A stretch of DNA of 29,537 nucleotides from an uncultured bacterium (GTDB taxonomy: Bacteria > Bacillota > Clostridia > Lachnospirales > Lachnospiraceae), in contig CALBJL010000003.1 in NCBI GenBank assembly GCA_937893485.1, positions 1-29,537 on the forward strand, written 5' to 3'. Below the pieces are notes generated by a model that saw only the letters and a list, made by a program, of their open reading frames with translations, had not been told where the DNA came from and did no database searches. Positions 8,895 through 16,957 of this stretch are shown here, in pieces. Every line of letters begins with the position of its first letter. Positions within the stretch are counted from its first letter, which is position 1. The position numbers and the translations under genes were made by a program.

Positions 8895-8923
8895 TGCAAC
8901 ATTTCGCGCGGCTGAACTGTATA
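8895..8923 (+). promoter_or_regulatory. Candidate ECF-type promoter of the sigma/anti-sigma operon
   Basis: TGCAAC (8895-8900) is followed after 17 bp by TGTATA (8918-8923). An AAC-containing -35 and a GTA-type -10 at this spacing are what ECF sigma factors commonly use. No good housekeeping -35/-10 pair with 17 bp spacing was found here. Autoregulation by the sigma factor encoded downstream would be typical. The assignment rests on pattern only. Confidence 0.4.
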
Positions 8924-8992
8924 TAAGGTGAACGGGTCAAAAAGTAATAAAAAATAACCCCGGAAAACAAAGGCAAAAAGGAGAAAAAAATT

Positions 8993-9868
8993 ATGATGAA
9001 CAAAAAATTTACCGTACTCTTATCACTGCTGCTGGCAGCTACACTGACAATCCCGACATTTGCGGGAACAACCACAATGGCATCCAAAGCAAATAACAAG
9101 CTGGACACCGTCGGACAGTACACTGTTGTTGTCGATGACAAGGACACCGGTGTGGAAGTGCCTGTGATGGTGCCGCTACGCAAGATGGCAAAGGCAACCG
9201 GCATGAAGGTCACGAAAAAGGGCAAGCAGGTGCGCCTTGACACCGGAGAAATGCATGCGGATTTCACGATCGGCAAGGATGAGTATTCACTGACGACCAG
9301 CATCAAGGGTGCAGACGGAGCGACCGGACCGTTTTCACTCGGCAGTGCACCGTATGTCGTAAAAAAGACGATCTATGTGCCGATGTCCTTATTCTGGATC
9401 ATTGAGGGAAATGATTCCTCGGTTTTAAGCATCGACGGACAGAAGATCAATTTTTCGACCAAAAGCGAAGATCAGACACAGATCCCGAATCCGTTCGTAG
9501 AATATGAGACACTGTCAGACGCGGAAAAGGCAGCAGGATTTGCGTTCAAAGTACCGGAGCAGATCAATGGTTACAAACAGTCATACATCAGCGTGATGGA
9601 TGGGAAAATGCAGCAGGTTGTCTATGAAAAGGGCGAGTCACAGATCACACTGCGCAAGATGGCAGGCACAGACGACATCAGCGGCGTGTATATCGATTAC
9701 GCGAAAAAAGATCAGGTGACGATCGACGGACATCAGACCGAGCTGCGCGGTGATGGCACACGCGTTTATGTAGCGGTATGGAATAACGGTGGATATACCT
9801 ATGCGATATATGCGGATGCAGGCGTGACGGCTGCACAGATGACAAGTATCGTAGAGAACATGCAGTAG
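8993..9868 (+). CDS. Secreted protein: copper-amine-oxidase-type stalk domain plus DUF4367-like domain
   Basis: This encodes 291 residues; AAGGAG at 8978-8983 supports the ATG at 8993 (a second ATG follows directly). A signal peptide ends near TIPTFA-G. Residues ~45-155 contain VPVMVPLRKMAKATGMKV and TIYVPMSLFWII, the pattern of the copper amine oxidase N-terminal 'stalk' domain found in many secreted clostridial proteins; no oxidase domain is present. Residues ~175-290 (from GFAFKVPEQINGYKQ to the end) look like a DUF4367 domain. The same type of domain forms the outer part of the anti-sigma factor two genes downstream: compare TELRG..AVW here with VELRG..AVW there. The sigma gene starts 18 bp later. 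A role in signal sensing or as the main sigma target is inferred. Confidence 0.82.
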   Translation: MMNKKFTVLLSLLLAATLTIPTFAGTTTMASKANNKLDTVGQYTVVVDDKDTGVEVPVMVPLRKMAKATGMKVTKKGKQVRLDTGEMHADFTIGKDEYSLTTSIKGADGATGPFSLGSAPYVVKKTIYVPMSLFWIIEGNDSSVLSIDGQKINFSTKSEDQTQIPNPFVEYETLSDAEKAAGFAFKVPEQINGYKQSYISVMDGKMQQVVYEKGESQITLRKMAGTDDISGVYIDYAKKDQVTIDGHQTELRGDGTRVYVAVWNNGGYTYAIYADAGVTAAQMTSIVENMQ

Positions 9869-9886
9869 TATGATATAGGAGGCATT

Positions 9887-10561
9887 ATGACCACGGCAGG
9901 ATCAATAGCTCCGGCACTTTTGAGCAGCGATATGCAGATCATGGATATGAGCAGAGGCAGTTTACATGTATTTCTGGCAGAGCGTGTGCGCGCATTTGCC
10001 GCACACGTGATCTGTTTTGCGCAGGCGCTTCGGACCGGAGCAAAAAGTGAAAAAGAAACAAGCGTAAGTGTAAGTAAAGAGGAAGTCAACCGTCAGGCAG
10101 AGCGGATGCTGACGGACTATGGAAACAGCATCCTGCGGCTGGCATATACCTACCTGCATAATTACAGTGACGCGGAGGAGGTCGTGCAGGATACGCTGAT
10201 CCAGTTCCTGCGGACGGCTCCGCAGCTGATGGGAACGGAGCATGAAAAAGCGTGGCTGCTGCATGTGGCAGCCAATCTGAGCAAAAACCGCATCGCTTAC
10301 AATAAAGTGCGTGCCGCCGATGAACTGAGCGAAACATTGGCGGCAGAGGAGCGGGAAGATCTGTCCTTTGTGTGGGATGCGGTGAAAAAGCTGCCACAGA
10401 CGTACCGTGAGGCGATCCATCTGTATTATGAGGAAGGCTATGCGACAGCAGAGATCGCGCATATTTTAGGCAGAAAGGAATCGACTGTACGTTCTGATCT
10501 ACGGCGCGCGCGGGCGCAGTTGAAGGATATGCTGAAGGAGGTGTATGATTTTGAGTGGTGA
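9887..10561 (+). CDS. ECF RNA polymerase sigma factor with N-terminal extension
   Basis: This encodes 224 residues. Region 2 is at about 72-135 (YGNSILRLAYTYLHNYSDAEEVVQDTL) and region 4 at about 165-215 (LPQTYREAIHLYYEEGYATAEIAHILG then STVRSDLRRARAQLK). Group IV sigma factors lack regions 1 and 3, as here. It is longer than usual because ~62 residues precede region 2 and have no recognisable domain. The start at 9887 is supported by AGGAGG (9877-9882), although the 4-nt spacing is short. Later in-frame ATGs at 9932, 9941 and 9947 are alternatives that still leave a long extension. It overlaps the anti-sigma gene by 17 bp. Confidence 0.9.
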   Translation: MTTAGSIAPALLSSDMQIMDMSRGSLHVFLAERVRAFAAHVICFAQALRTGAKSEKETSVSVSKEEVNRQAERMLTDYGNSILRLAYTYLHNYSDAEEVVQDTLIQFLRTAPQLMGTEHEKAWLLHVAANLSKNRIAYNKVRAADELSETLAAEEREDLSFVWDAVKKLPQTYREAIHLYYEEGYATAEIAHILGRKESTVRSDLRRARAQLKDMLKEVYDFEW

Positions 10562-11270
10562 ACATACAAAAAAATTGCCGACAGCAGGTTCCACAGGCGC
10601 GCCCTATCGTGAAATGATGGAACGGATTGAAATCACCCCCGAAATGCGTGCACGGATACTGGAGCATGTACAGCAGGCAGATTTGTCACCGGATCAGGCT
10701 GCAAGGGAGCAGAAAAAGGTGACAATATTTGCGGGCAGGAGAAAATATGTCGGGATGGCAGCAGGGCTGGTCGTTCTGATCGCCGCGTGTGCAGTCATGC
10801 CGGCGGTGCTGACAAAAAACGGAGATCAGAATCCGGATCAGACACCGGAGGGAAATACGCAGGCGGTCTGGGACTATCAGGAGTACGACAGCGTACAGGC
10901 ATTGTCGGCACAGATGGGTTACGAGGTCAGTGATCTTAAGGGGCTGCCGTTTGAGCCGCAGACAGTCGTTTATGCATCGATCGGAACAGATCTCGCACAG
11001 ATCGAATATGAGACCGACGATAGATCCGTCTGCTACCGGAAATCATCGGGAACGGAGGAAAATTCCGGCGATTATAACCAATATGAGAAGATCGATACCG
11101 TATCGGTAGGCGATGCCCAGGTAGAGTTGAGAGGTTCGAAGGATGGTTATGTGCTCGCGGTGTGGACAGACGGAGTTTATGCATACAGCCTGTCATTTTC
11201 ACAGGCGCAGCCGGAGGATGTATGGATGCAGCTATTAGAGACAAATATCACACCGGATGAAGAAAAATAG
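10545..11270 (+). CDS. Membrane-bound anti-sigma factor with DUF4367-like outer domain
   Basis: This encodes 241 residues from the ATG at 10545. A full AAGGAGGTG lies at 10535-10543, only one base from that ATG, so the in-frame TTG at 10551 is an equally good start (239 residues). Residues 1-65 are cytoplasmic and would hold the sigma factor. Residues ~67-89 (YVGMAAGLVVLIAACAVMPAVLT) are a single membrane helix. Residues ~105-240 form an extracytoplasmic DUF4367-like domain with VELRG and LAVWTDGVYAYS. The 17-bp overlap with the sigma gene implies coupled, near-equimolar synthesis. Release of sigma upon an envelope signal, perhaps by proteolysis, is the expected mechanism but is inferred. No classical zinc-binding HxxxCxxC is seen. 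Confidence 0.85.
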   Translation: MILSGEHTKKLPTAGSTGAPYREMMERIEITPEMRARILEHVQQADLSPDQAAREQKKVTIFAGRRKYVGMAAGLVVLIAACAVMPAVLTKNGDQNPDQTPEGNTQAVWDYQEYDSVQALSAQMGYEVSDLKGLPFEPQTVVYASIGTDLAQIEYETDDRSVCYRKSSGTEENSGDYNQYEKIDTVSVGDAQVELRGSKDGYVLAVWTDGVYAYSLSFSQAQPEDVWMQLLETNITPDEEK

Positions 11271-11325
11271 GAAAAATTAGAAAAAATCAGACAAAATCAG
11301 ACAAAAACCAGTGAGGAAACAGAGA

Positions 11326-11955
11326 ATGGAACTGATGCTATATAAACAAAACGATCTCGTGCGTGTGGACTGCCACAACTGCCACGGCTGCAGCTCCTGC
11401 TGTCGGGACATGGGCGATTCGATCAGGCTCGACCCTTACGATGCATGGCAGCTGCAGCGGGAGGGAAAACCGGTCGCCGGCCTGCTGCAGGACGGCACGG
11501 TTGCACTTACTGTGTGGGAGGGGATGATCCTGCCGCATCTGCAGATGAATGCACAGACCGGAGGCTGTTCGTTTCTAAGCAAAGAGGGACGTTGCACGAT
11601 CCATGCGTACCGGCCGGGGATCTGCCGGTTATTTCCGCTCGGCCGGAATTTTACGGAGCCGGAAATGACATATTTTCTTCTGGAGGATGCCTGTGAGAAC
11701 CACCAGCGTTCCAAAGTGCGCGTCAGCAGGTGGATCGGGATCGAACCGGCGGCGGTCTACCATGATTTTGTCAAGGAATGGCATGATTTTCGCAAGGAGA
11801 TGCTGGAGCTGCTCGCAGGGGCAGAGGAAGAACCGGCAAAACAACTGAATCTGTATTTGTTACAGACCTTTTATCTCAATCCGTATGATCCGGCACAGGA
11901 TTTTTATGGGCAGTTTGCGCAGCGCGTGGCGCGCATCCGCTCCGCCTTTTCGTAA
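11326..11955 (+). CDS. YkgJ-family cysteine cluster protein
   Basis: This encodes 209 residues from the ATG at 11326, which has TGAGGAA at 11312-11318. An upstream GTG at 11311 overlaps that site and is less likely. The N-terminus carries CHNCHGCSSCC (residues 16-26), followed by GRCTIHAYRPGICRLFPLGR, the CxxCxxCC (YkgJ) family pattern in which conserved cysteines are thought to bind zinc or an iron-sulfur cluster. The biochemical role of the family is not established. It lies 55 bp after the anti-sigma gene and before a terminator, so it is probably the last gene of the sigma operon. Confidence 0.85.
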   Translation: MELMLYKQNDLVRVDCHNCHGCSSCCRDMGDSIRLDPYDAWQLQREGKPVAGLLQDGTVALTVWEGMILPHLQMNAQTGGCSFLSKEGRCTIHAYRPGICRLFPLGRNFTEPEMTYFLLEDACENHQRSKVRVSRWIGIEPAAVYHDFVKEWHDFRKEMLELLAGAEEEPAKQLNLYLLQTFYLNPYDPAQDFYGQFAQRVARIRSAFS

Positions 11956-12009
11956 AGTTGATGCGCACCTCGCGGAAATGAAGTCATGCCGCGCATCCGC
12001 CCGGGCGCC

Positions 12010-12034
12010 AAAGAGCCGCAGGCGACTCTTTTTA
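12010..12034 (+). terminator. Rho-independent terminator after the sigma operon
   Basis: AAAGAG pairs with CTCTTT around an inner CG-CAGG-CG, followed by a T run. It closes the 8993-11955 unit. Confidence 0.7.
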
Positions 12035-12043
12035 TTCCCCGTC

Positions 12044-12072
12044 TTGTATGCCCCGAAAAGCTGTGCTAAGAT
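12044..12072 (+). promoter_or_regulatory. Candidate promoter of the hybrid kinase gene
   Basis: TTGTAT (12044-12049) and TAAGAT (12067-12072) are separated by 17 bp and lie directly after the preceding terminator. Confidence 0.45.
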
Positions 12073-12125
12073 ATATGTATTGAGGAAACCGTCCGGATCA
12101 TGGGCGGTGCTATGGGGGAAGCTGG

Positions 12126-13715
12126 ATGAAGAAAAGAATCAACAGTTATGTTGCGATGCTCATCATGATCGCATTTGCAGGCTGGGTGGCTGCCTCGGAG
12201 CTGGCAATACATGTGATCGGTCAGATGGAGCTGCAGCCGGAGGAGCAGATGCGGCGTATTTTGTGGTGTCTGTTCGGAATCACGGCGCTGGCGTTGCTCA
12301 TTGTTGGATTGTTGACTGCCTTGTATATACATGGGATGATCACGGTTCCTGTAAAAAAACTGGACGAGGCGATGGCAAAGCTGTCGGAGGGCGAGGCGCT
12401 GACAGATACTTCGGGGTGTGGCGCGTCCATGCCGGAGCTTTCACGGCTTGGTGTCAACGTTGACCGGACGGCGCAGGTGCTCGCACAGCATTTGCAGCAG
12501 TTGGAAAACCAGCAGGAGCTGTTGTCACTCGAATCCGAGCGGGCGGATCTGGCGAGCGCGGCAAAGCGGACATTTTTAACACGTATCTCACATGAGATCC
12601 GCACACCGATGAATGGTATTATCGGTATGGCGACCGTGGCAGAGCTGCATATTGACGAGAGGGAGCGCGTGCTCGATGCACTCGGCAAGATCGATAAATC
12701 GGGAAAACAGCTATTGGATATGCTGGATGATGTGCTCGATATGAGTATGCTGGAGTCCGGACGGCTGGATCTGACCGAGGAGAATTTCCGGCTGACGGAT
12801 ACGGTTTCCCATGCGGTCGATCTGCTGCGCCCGATGGCACAGGCGAGACAGCACCGGCTCACCGTGGAAATGAAGGAAGTGCAGCATGACTATGTGGTCG
12901 GGGCGCCGGAGCGTGTGCAGGCGATTTTTTCCAATATTATAGAAAATTCGATCAAATATACGCCGAAGGGCGGACGAATCCGTGTGACGATCAACGAGCT
13001 TCCGTCAGAACTTCGCTTTGCGGGCAAATATGAGTTTGTGTTTGAGGATAACGGCATCGGCATGAGCAAAGAGGCGGTGGAGCAGATCTTTGAACCGTTC
13101 GTGCGTGTCTGGGAGGATCGCAGAGCCGGAGAGATCGAGGGCATGGGACTCGGACTGGCGCTAGTCAAGAATATTGTGCAGCTGATGAACGGCACGATTG
13201 AGATGGCGAGTGAGCCGGAGAGCGGCACGCGCATTGTCGTGACGGTGCATCTCAAGCTGCAAAAGCACGGCGGAGAAAATGCGCTGCGCCCTGTGAAAAA
13301 GGAAATACATATCGAGGATTTCCGGAAGGAAAACTATGAGGATAAACGGATTCTGCTCGCGGAGGACAATGAGCTGAGCCGTGAGATCGTGCAGGAGCTG
13401 TTCGGGCTGACCGGAATCAAGGTCGATTATGCAGAAAACGGGCAGCAGGCTGTGATGCGGGTCGCTGAGTCACCGGAAAACTATTATCAGATGGTTTTGA
13501 TGGATGTGCAGATGCCGGTGATGGATGGCTATATCGCGACACGTATGATCCGCGGACTCGACAGGGCGGATGTCAAACGGCTTCCGATCGTCGCAATGAC
13601 AGCACTCGCGCTGGATGAGGATGTGCGTGAGGCGATGCAGGCGGGCATGGATGATCATGTGGCAAAGCCGCTGGAGCTGCAACGCATACAGGAGATATTG
13701 ATGAAGTGGATGTGA
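12126..13715 (+). CDS. Hybrid sensor histidine kinase with receiver domain
   Basis: This encodes 529 residues. Two membrane helices (about 8-28 and 45-68) enclose only ~16 extracytoplasmic residues, so sensing is likely within the membrane or cytoplasm. A HAMP-like segment and coiled coil follow. HisKA is marked by SHEIRTPMNGIIGM with phospho-acceptor His156. The ATPase domain shows NIIENSIKYTPKGG (N box), EDNGIGM (G1) and GMGLGLALVKN (G2). The C-terminal receiver has LLAEDNELSRE and VLMDVQMPVMDG with Asp460, AMTALALDED and the Lys of HVAKPL. No output domain follows the receiver and no response regulator gene is adjacent, so the phosphorelay partner must be elsewhere. The ribosome binding site is a weak GGGGGAA run. 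Confidence 0.93.
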   Translation: MKKRINSYVAMLIMIAFAGWVAASELAIHVIGQMELQPEEQMRRILWCLFGITALALLIVGLLTALYIHGMITVPVKKLDEAMAKLSEGEALTDTSGCGASMPELSRLGVNVDRTAQVLAQHLQQLENQQELLSLESERADLASAAKRTFLTRISHEIRTPMNGIIGMATVAELHIDERERVLDALGKIDKSGKQLLDMLDDVLDMSMLESGRLDLTEENFRLTDTVSHAVDLLRPMAQARQHRLTVEMKEVQHDYVVGAPERVQAIFSNIIENSIKYTPKGGRIRVTINELPSELRFAGKYEFVFEDNGIGMSKEAVEQIFEPFVRVWEDRRAGEIEGMGLGLALVKNIVQLMNGTIEMASEPESGTRIVVTVHLKLQKHGGENALRPVKKEIHIEDFRKENYEDKRILLAEDNELSREIVQELFGLTGIKVDYAENGQQAVMRVAESPENYYQMVLMDVQMPVMDGYIATRMIRGLDRADVKRLPIVAMTALALDEDVREAMQAGMDDHVAKPLELQRIQEILMKWM

Positions 13716-13753
13716 TCCGCTGCGGAAAATCGGGATAGGAGAGATTGAGACAA

Positions 13754-14260
13754 ATGAAAAACGAGATATGGGATATTTATGATGAAAACAAACAGCTTAC
13801 CGGAAGGACGATGAAGCGCAATGACTGGAACATGCAGTCGGGCGACTATCATTTGACGGTGCTGGGAGTCATCCGGCATACGGACGGGCGCTACCTGATT
13901 ACAAAACGGGTACAGACAAAATCATGGGCAGCAGGCTGGTGGGAAGTATCCGGCGGCGGTGTCATGGCGGGAGAGACTTCACAGCAGGCGGTGCTTCGGG
14001 AAGTGCGTGAGGAGACCGGACTTGACGTATGCGGCTGGAATGGCGGGTATGCGTTCACGTACCGCAGGGACAATCCCGAGGAAAAGGACAACTATTTTGT
14101 CGATGTGTACCGTTTTACAGGGGCGTTCACCGAACAGGATCTGCATTTGCAGGAGGAGGAAACGGACGGCTGGATGCTGGCGACCGTGGATGAGATCCGC
14201 GCGTTTGCAAAACAGGGGATCTTCCTGCACTATGACAGCATCAAACAGATCTTTGAATAG
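13754..14260 (+). CDS. Nudix hydrolase
   Basis: This encodes 168 residues from the ATG at 13754, with AGGAGA at 13737-13742. A TTG at 13745 is only 2 nt from that site and is rejected. Residues 68-90 form a complete Nudix box: Gly68, Glu74, then REVREETGL, matching GX5EX7REUXEEXGU, so the metal-binding glutamates are all present. The N-terminus (EIWDIYDENKQLTGRTMKR) is like the IDI/YfcD-like branch. Nudix enzymes cleave nucleoside diphosphates linked to another moiety; the substrate cannot be read here. It follows the kinase by 38 bp and is probably cotranscribed, then ends at a strong terminator. Confidence 0.9.
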   Translation: MKNEIWDIYDENKQLTGRTMKRNDWNMQSGDYHLTVLGVIRHTDGRYLITKRVQTKSWAAGWWEVSGGGVMAGETSQQAVLREVREETGLDVCGWNGGYAFTYRRDNPEEKDNYFVDVYRFTGAFTEQDLHLQEEETDGWMLATVDEIRAFAKQGIFLHYDSIKQIFE

Positions 14261-14271
14261 CATACAGACGC

Positions 14272-14309
14272 AAAAAAGCAGGCGCGATCGTGATCGCGTC
14301 TGCTTTTTT
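14272..14309. terminator. Strong bidirectional terminator between convergent genes
   Basis: AAAAAAGCAG-G-CGCGAT pairs with ATCGCG-T-CTGCTTTTTT around a CGTG loop, with one G-T wobble. A and T runs on both sides let it serve the Nudix gene (+) and the lipoprotein gene (-). Confidence 0.9.
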
Positions 14310-14335
14310 AGGGAAAAGGACATATATGATATATA

Positions 14336-14893
14336 TTACTGAATCAGATCCGGTTTATCGCTGCTGTATTTGTCGGCAGCGTCCGTGGATTGTTCGGGGC
14401 TGAGGTAGGCAAACTGTAACGCCTTCTGGCTGTTTGTCACCATCGTGCTGATAATGATATTGCCCTCGCTCCGATACCAGACATCACCGTAGTTCGTCTC
14501 CTTGTCGGTGTTGTAGCCGCTGTCGCCGTAGGTGTCGACCAGATCCTTGTGAATATTGTCATACAAACCGTACAGCTCGTCGGCATCCTCAGAGCCGTAT
14601 GCCCATGCGATACCGGCAAGGCGGTCTTTATCATCAAACATGTATTTTACCGTACCGGAAGAACCCTTGAATTCCTTGGTATAGGTATATGTCGTGCCTC
14701 CGTAGACCGAATCGTAGGTCTCATAGTCTGTGCCTTCTGCTTTCTCCATGTCCTTGACACTGCTCGACCATTTCAGCTCGGAAAACGGGCAATCGGGCTG
14801 GCTGTCGCTGCCCTTGCTGCCGCATCCGGCGAACAGACAGGCGGTCAGTGATGCCGCCAGACACAGCGACACAATTCTTTTTTTCAGGTTCAT
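14336..14893 (-). CDS. Small predicted lipoprotein, function unknown
   Basis: This encodes 185 residues. The lipoprotein signal peptide MNLKKRIVSLCLAASLTACL ends in lipobox FAGC, followed by GSKGSDSQPD. The mature part is rich in Asp, Tyr and Gly (TYDSVYGGTTYTYTKEF and VWYRSEGNIIIST) with no motif that I recognise. AAGGAGG at 14904-14910 is its ribosome binding site and overlaps the stop codon of the upstream AraC gene, so the two are almost certainly one operon with coupled translation. It may be anchored on the outer face of the membrane; no partner or substrate can be named. Confidence 0.8.
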   Translation of the reverse strand: MNLKKRIVSLCLAASLTACLFAGCGSKGSDSQPDCPFSELKWSSSVKDMEKAEGTDYETYDSVYGGTTYTYTKEFKGSSGTVKYMFDDKDRLAGIAWAYGSEDADELYGLYDNIHKDLVDTYGDSGYNTDKETNYGDVWYRSEGNIIISTMVTNSQKALQFAYLSPEQSTDAADKYSSDKPDLIQ

Positions 14894-14908
14894 AGTGGTA
14901 GATCCTCC

Positions 14909-15760
14909 TTAAAACTCTGACGTCGTAAACTGCTTGGGCGTGATGCCCTTGTATTTATGGAACGTCTTGATAAAGTAGCTCTCGTCGTTAAAACCACACG
15001 AAAGAGCAACCTCCTTGATCGAGATGTCTTTCGTGGAGAGCATCTCACAGGCACATTCGATCCGGTAATAGTTCAGATAATCGATCGGTGTGCGTTCGGT
15101 CATGCTCCGGAAATAGCGGCAGAAATACTTTTCATTCATGCCGGCGATCTTGGCGAGATGCTCGAGCTTGATGCTATTATAATAATTCTCGGAGATATAG
15201 GCAAGTACATTCTTGATCGAATTTAACCGTTCGTTTGCCACCGCATCGTCCTTGTTCTGCTCATATAAGTGCTTTTCGAGAATAATACCGATCAGCTCAT
15301 AGAGATAGCCCTGCACCTTGAACTCATATCCGGTCGAGCGGGACGAGAGCGCGCGGCTGAGCTGGTGAACAAGCTCACGGACACTGTCGTCGTGCGCAGA
15401 GAGCAGTGTGTGGATCAGAATTTTGTGATCCGTGATATCCTGAATGATCTTTGCGCAGGCGTGGTTGTTCCGCATGAGGATCTGCAGATCGAACACGATA
15501 CATTCATAGACGCAGTCGATCGGCGTACCGCCGTGGAGTACGCCGTCTGTGATAAATATGACATCGCCTGCGTGGTACACCTTTGTCTCGTTGTTGATCG
15601 TCAGATGAAAGCTGCCGGAGATGATCCGGACGATTTCATACTCGGTGTGCCAGTGATAGGTCATGTGATAGCGCGGACTGCGCGGCTGTTCGTGGTAAAA
15701 TGCGATCGGAAAATTAAACGTTCCGTGTTTACGCTGTTCTTTATAGTCGATGTACTTCAT
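14909..15760 (-). CDS. AraC-family regulator with cupin sensor domain
   Basis: This encodes 283 residues from the ATG at 15760, chosen because AAGGAG lies 6 nt upstream. A longer frame reaches 15835 but would run through the promoter. The N-terminal half is a cupin-type sensing domain (HWHTEYEIVRIISGSFHLTI then YHAGDVIFITDGVLHGG). The C-terminal ~100 residues are the AraC double HTH, with IKLEHLAKIAGMNEKYFCRY and ISIKEVALSCGFNDESYFIK, ending in YKGITPKQF. Cupin-AraC regulators in Firmicutes mostly control carbohydrate use. The divergent LacI gene and nearby sugar importer make this plausible, but its target is not shown. The promoter is back to back with that of lacI. Confidence 0.9.
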   Translation of the reverse strand: MKYIDYKEQRKHGTFNFPIAFYHEQPRSPRYHMTYHWHTEYEIVRIISGSFHLTINNETKVYHAGDVIFITDGVLHGGTPIDCVYECIVFDLQILMRNNHACAKIIQDITDHKILIHTLLSAHDDSVRELVHQLSRALSSRSTGYEFKVQGYLYELIGIILEKHLYEQNKDDAVANERLNSIKNVLAYISENYYNSIKLEHLAKIAGMNEKYFCRYFRSMTERTPIDYLNYYRIECACEMLSTKDISIKEVALSCGFNDESYFIKTFHKYKGITPKQFTTSEF

Positions 15761-15806
15761 GTGCGCTCCTTGTCGAATGAGTGAATATTTTACAATATTT
15801 TTTACT

Positions 15807-15844
15807 ATTATATCACTTTTCAAACCATTTTCCAATGTTATAAT
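15807..15844. promoter_or_regulatory. Overlapping divergent promoters for araC and lacI
   Basis: On the minus strand TTGGAA (15835-15830) and TATAAT (15812-15807) are 17 bp apart and drive araC. On the plus strand TATAAT (15839-15844) with a weak TTTTCA (15817-15822) 16 bp upstream would drive lacI. The elements interleave, so polymerase at one promoter would exclude the other. Confidence 0.6.
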
Positions 15845-15909
15845 AAAAAACGAACAAGAGCGTACCGTTTCGCGTAAGCGTTCAACACATGAAACAGAAA
15901 GGACAGCAT

Positions 15910-16908
15910 ATGGCGGCTACAATACGGGATATCAGAAATCAGACAGGACTGTCACTGGCGACGATCTCAAAGTACCTCAATGGGAAAAATGTGCTACCGG
16001 AGAACCGGGAAAAGATCGAGGCAGCAATCAAAGATCTGCACTATGAGGTGAACGAGATCGCGAGGGGGCTGGTGACAAATAAGACGAATACAGTCGGAAT
16101 GATTGTATATGATATTGAGAGTATGTTTTCCGGCGTATTGATTCGGCACGTAGGTGATTTCCTGCGCAAGTCGGGCTACGCGCTGCTTGTCTGCGATTCC
16201 TGCAACGATGAGAAGATCGAGGCGGATAATGTACGATTCCTTTTGAATAAGAAAGTGGACGGAATCATCATTATTCCGGTGGCGCGCAAGGAGGATTTCC
16301 TGCTTCCCGCAAAGGAGAAGAAAGTACCGGTGGTACTGATGGACCGATCCTTCGAGGTGTCCGATTTTGACTGTGTCAAGATCGACAACCGGATGGCGGC
16401 ATACCGGGCGACCAACCATCTGCTCTCTTACGGACACAAAAGGATCGCGATCATTGCTTCACACGTGGAATATACGGGCTGGGAGCGCTACAAGGGTTAT
16501 CTCGAGGCTATGGAACAGGCTGGAGTGGAGGTGCCGAAGGAATACTGCAAGGTAGGGGCACATACGATTGAGTTTGGACATGAGAGCATGCAGAAGCTGC
16601 TCGAGCTCGAGGACCGTCCGACCGCAGTGCTTATGACCAACTACGAGACTTCACTCGGAGCGGTCATGGCGGTGAACGAATCGTCATACGATTGTCCGGA
16701 AGATATTTCCATGATGGGCTTTGATGACCTGATCTTGTCTCATGTGGTGAAACCCAAGCTGTGCATGGTCGTACAGCCGATGAAGGAGATCTGTGAACAG
16801 GCAGTAGAACTGGTGCTTGAGCAGATTGCAGAGCCGGAGGAGCGACCGCCGATTGAGCTCAGCATGGGGACAGCAATGCGTGCGGGAAACTCGATCAAGC
16901 CGTTGTAG
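15910..16908 (+). CDS. LacI-family transcriptional regulator of the sugar importer
   Basis: This encodes 332 residues from the ATG at 15910, preceded by AAAGGA (15897-15902). Residues 3-24 (TIRDIRNQTGLSLATISKYLNG) are the LacI HTH plus hinge start, somewhat unusual in having RNQTGL where most have AK.AGV. Residues ~60-330 are a periplasmic-binding-protein-like sugar sensor (VGMIVYDIESMFSGVLIRHV, FDDLILSHVVKPKLCMVVQP). It lies 174 bp ahead of a ribose-type ABC operon whose promoter carries three CG-centred palindromes typical of LacI operators. It is therefore the likely repressor, released by the transported sugar. The sugar is not known. Confidence 0.92.
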   Translation: MAATIRDIRNQTGLSLATISKYLNGKNVLPENREKIEAAIKDLHYEVNEIARGLVTNKTNTVGMIVYDIESMFSGVLIRHVGDFLRKSGYALLVCDSCNDEKIEADNVRFLLNKKVDGIIIIPVARKEDFLLPAKEKKVPVVLMDRSFEVSDFDCVKIDNRMAAYRATNHLLSYGHKRIAIIASHVEYTGWERYKGYLEAMEQAGVEVPKEYCKVGAHTIEFGHESMQKLLELEDRPTAVLMTNYETSLGAVMAVNESSYDCPEDISMMGFDDLILSHVVKPKLCMVVQPMKEICEQAVELVLEQIAEPEERPPIELSMGTAMRAGNSIKPL

Positions 16909-16957
16909 GGGAAATGGCGATTTGAATGGCAGGGTGACTATTGTACCATCTTTTTTC

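Noticed and set aside
8341..9306. Long minus-strand open frame of 321 codons
   Set aside because: It lies antisense across the K+ channel and the start of the secreted protein, both of which have clear domains and ribosome binding sites. Its product is low in recognisable structure.
10086..10667. Minus-strand open frame of 193 codons
   Set aside because: Antisense to the ECF sigma gene, with Cys/His/Pro-rich translation typical of a shadow frame.
12221..12862. Minus-strand open frame of 213 codons
   Set aside because: Antisense to the histidine kinase, Ser-rich shadow product, no start signal.
15269..15784. Plus-strand open frame of 171 codons
   Set aside because: Antisense to the AraC gene and crosses its promoter; no ribosome binding site.
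15865..15886. GC-rich CGTTTCGCGTAAGCG segment upstream of lacI as an operator
   Set aside because: It is not a clean palindrome and does not match the three operators downstream of lacI.
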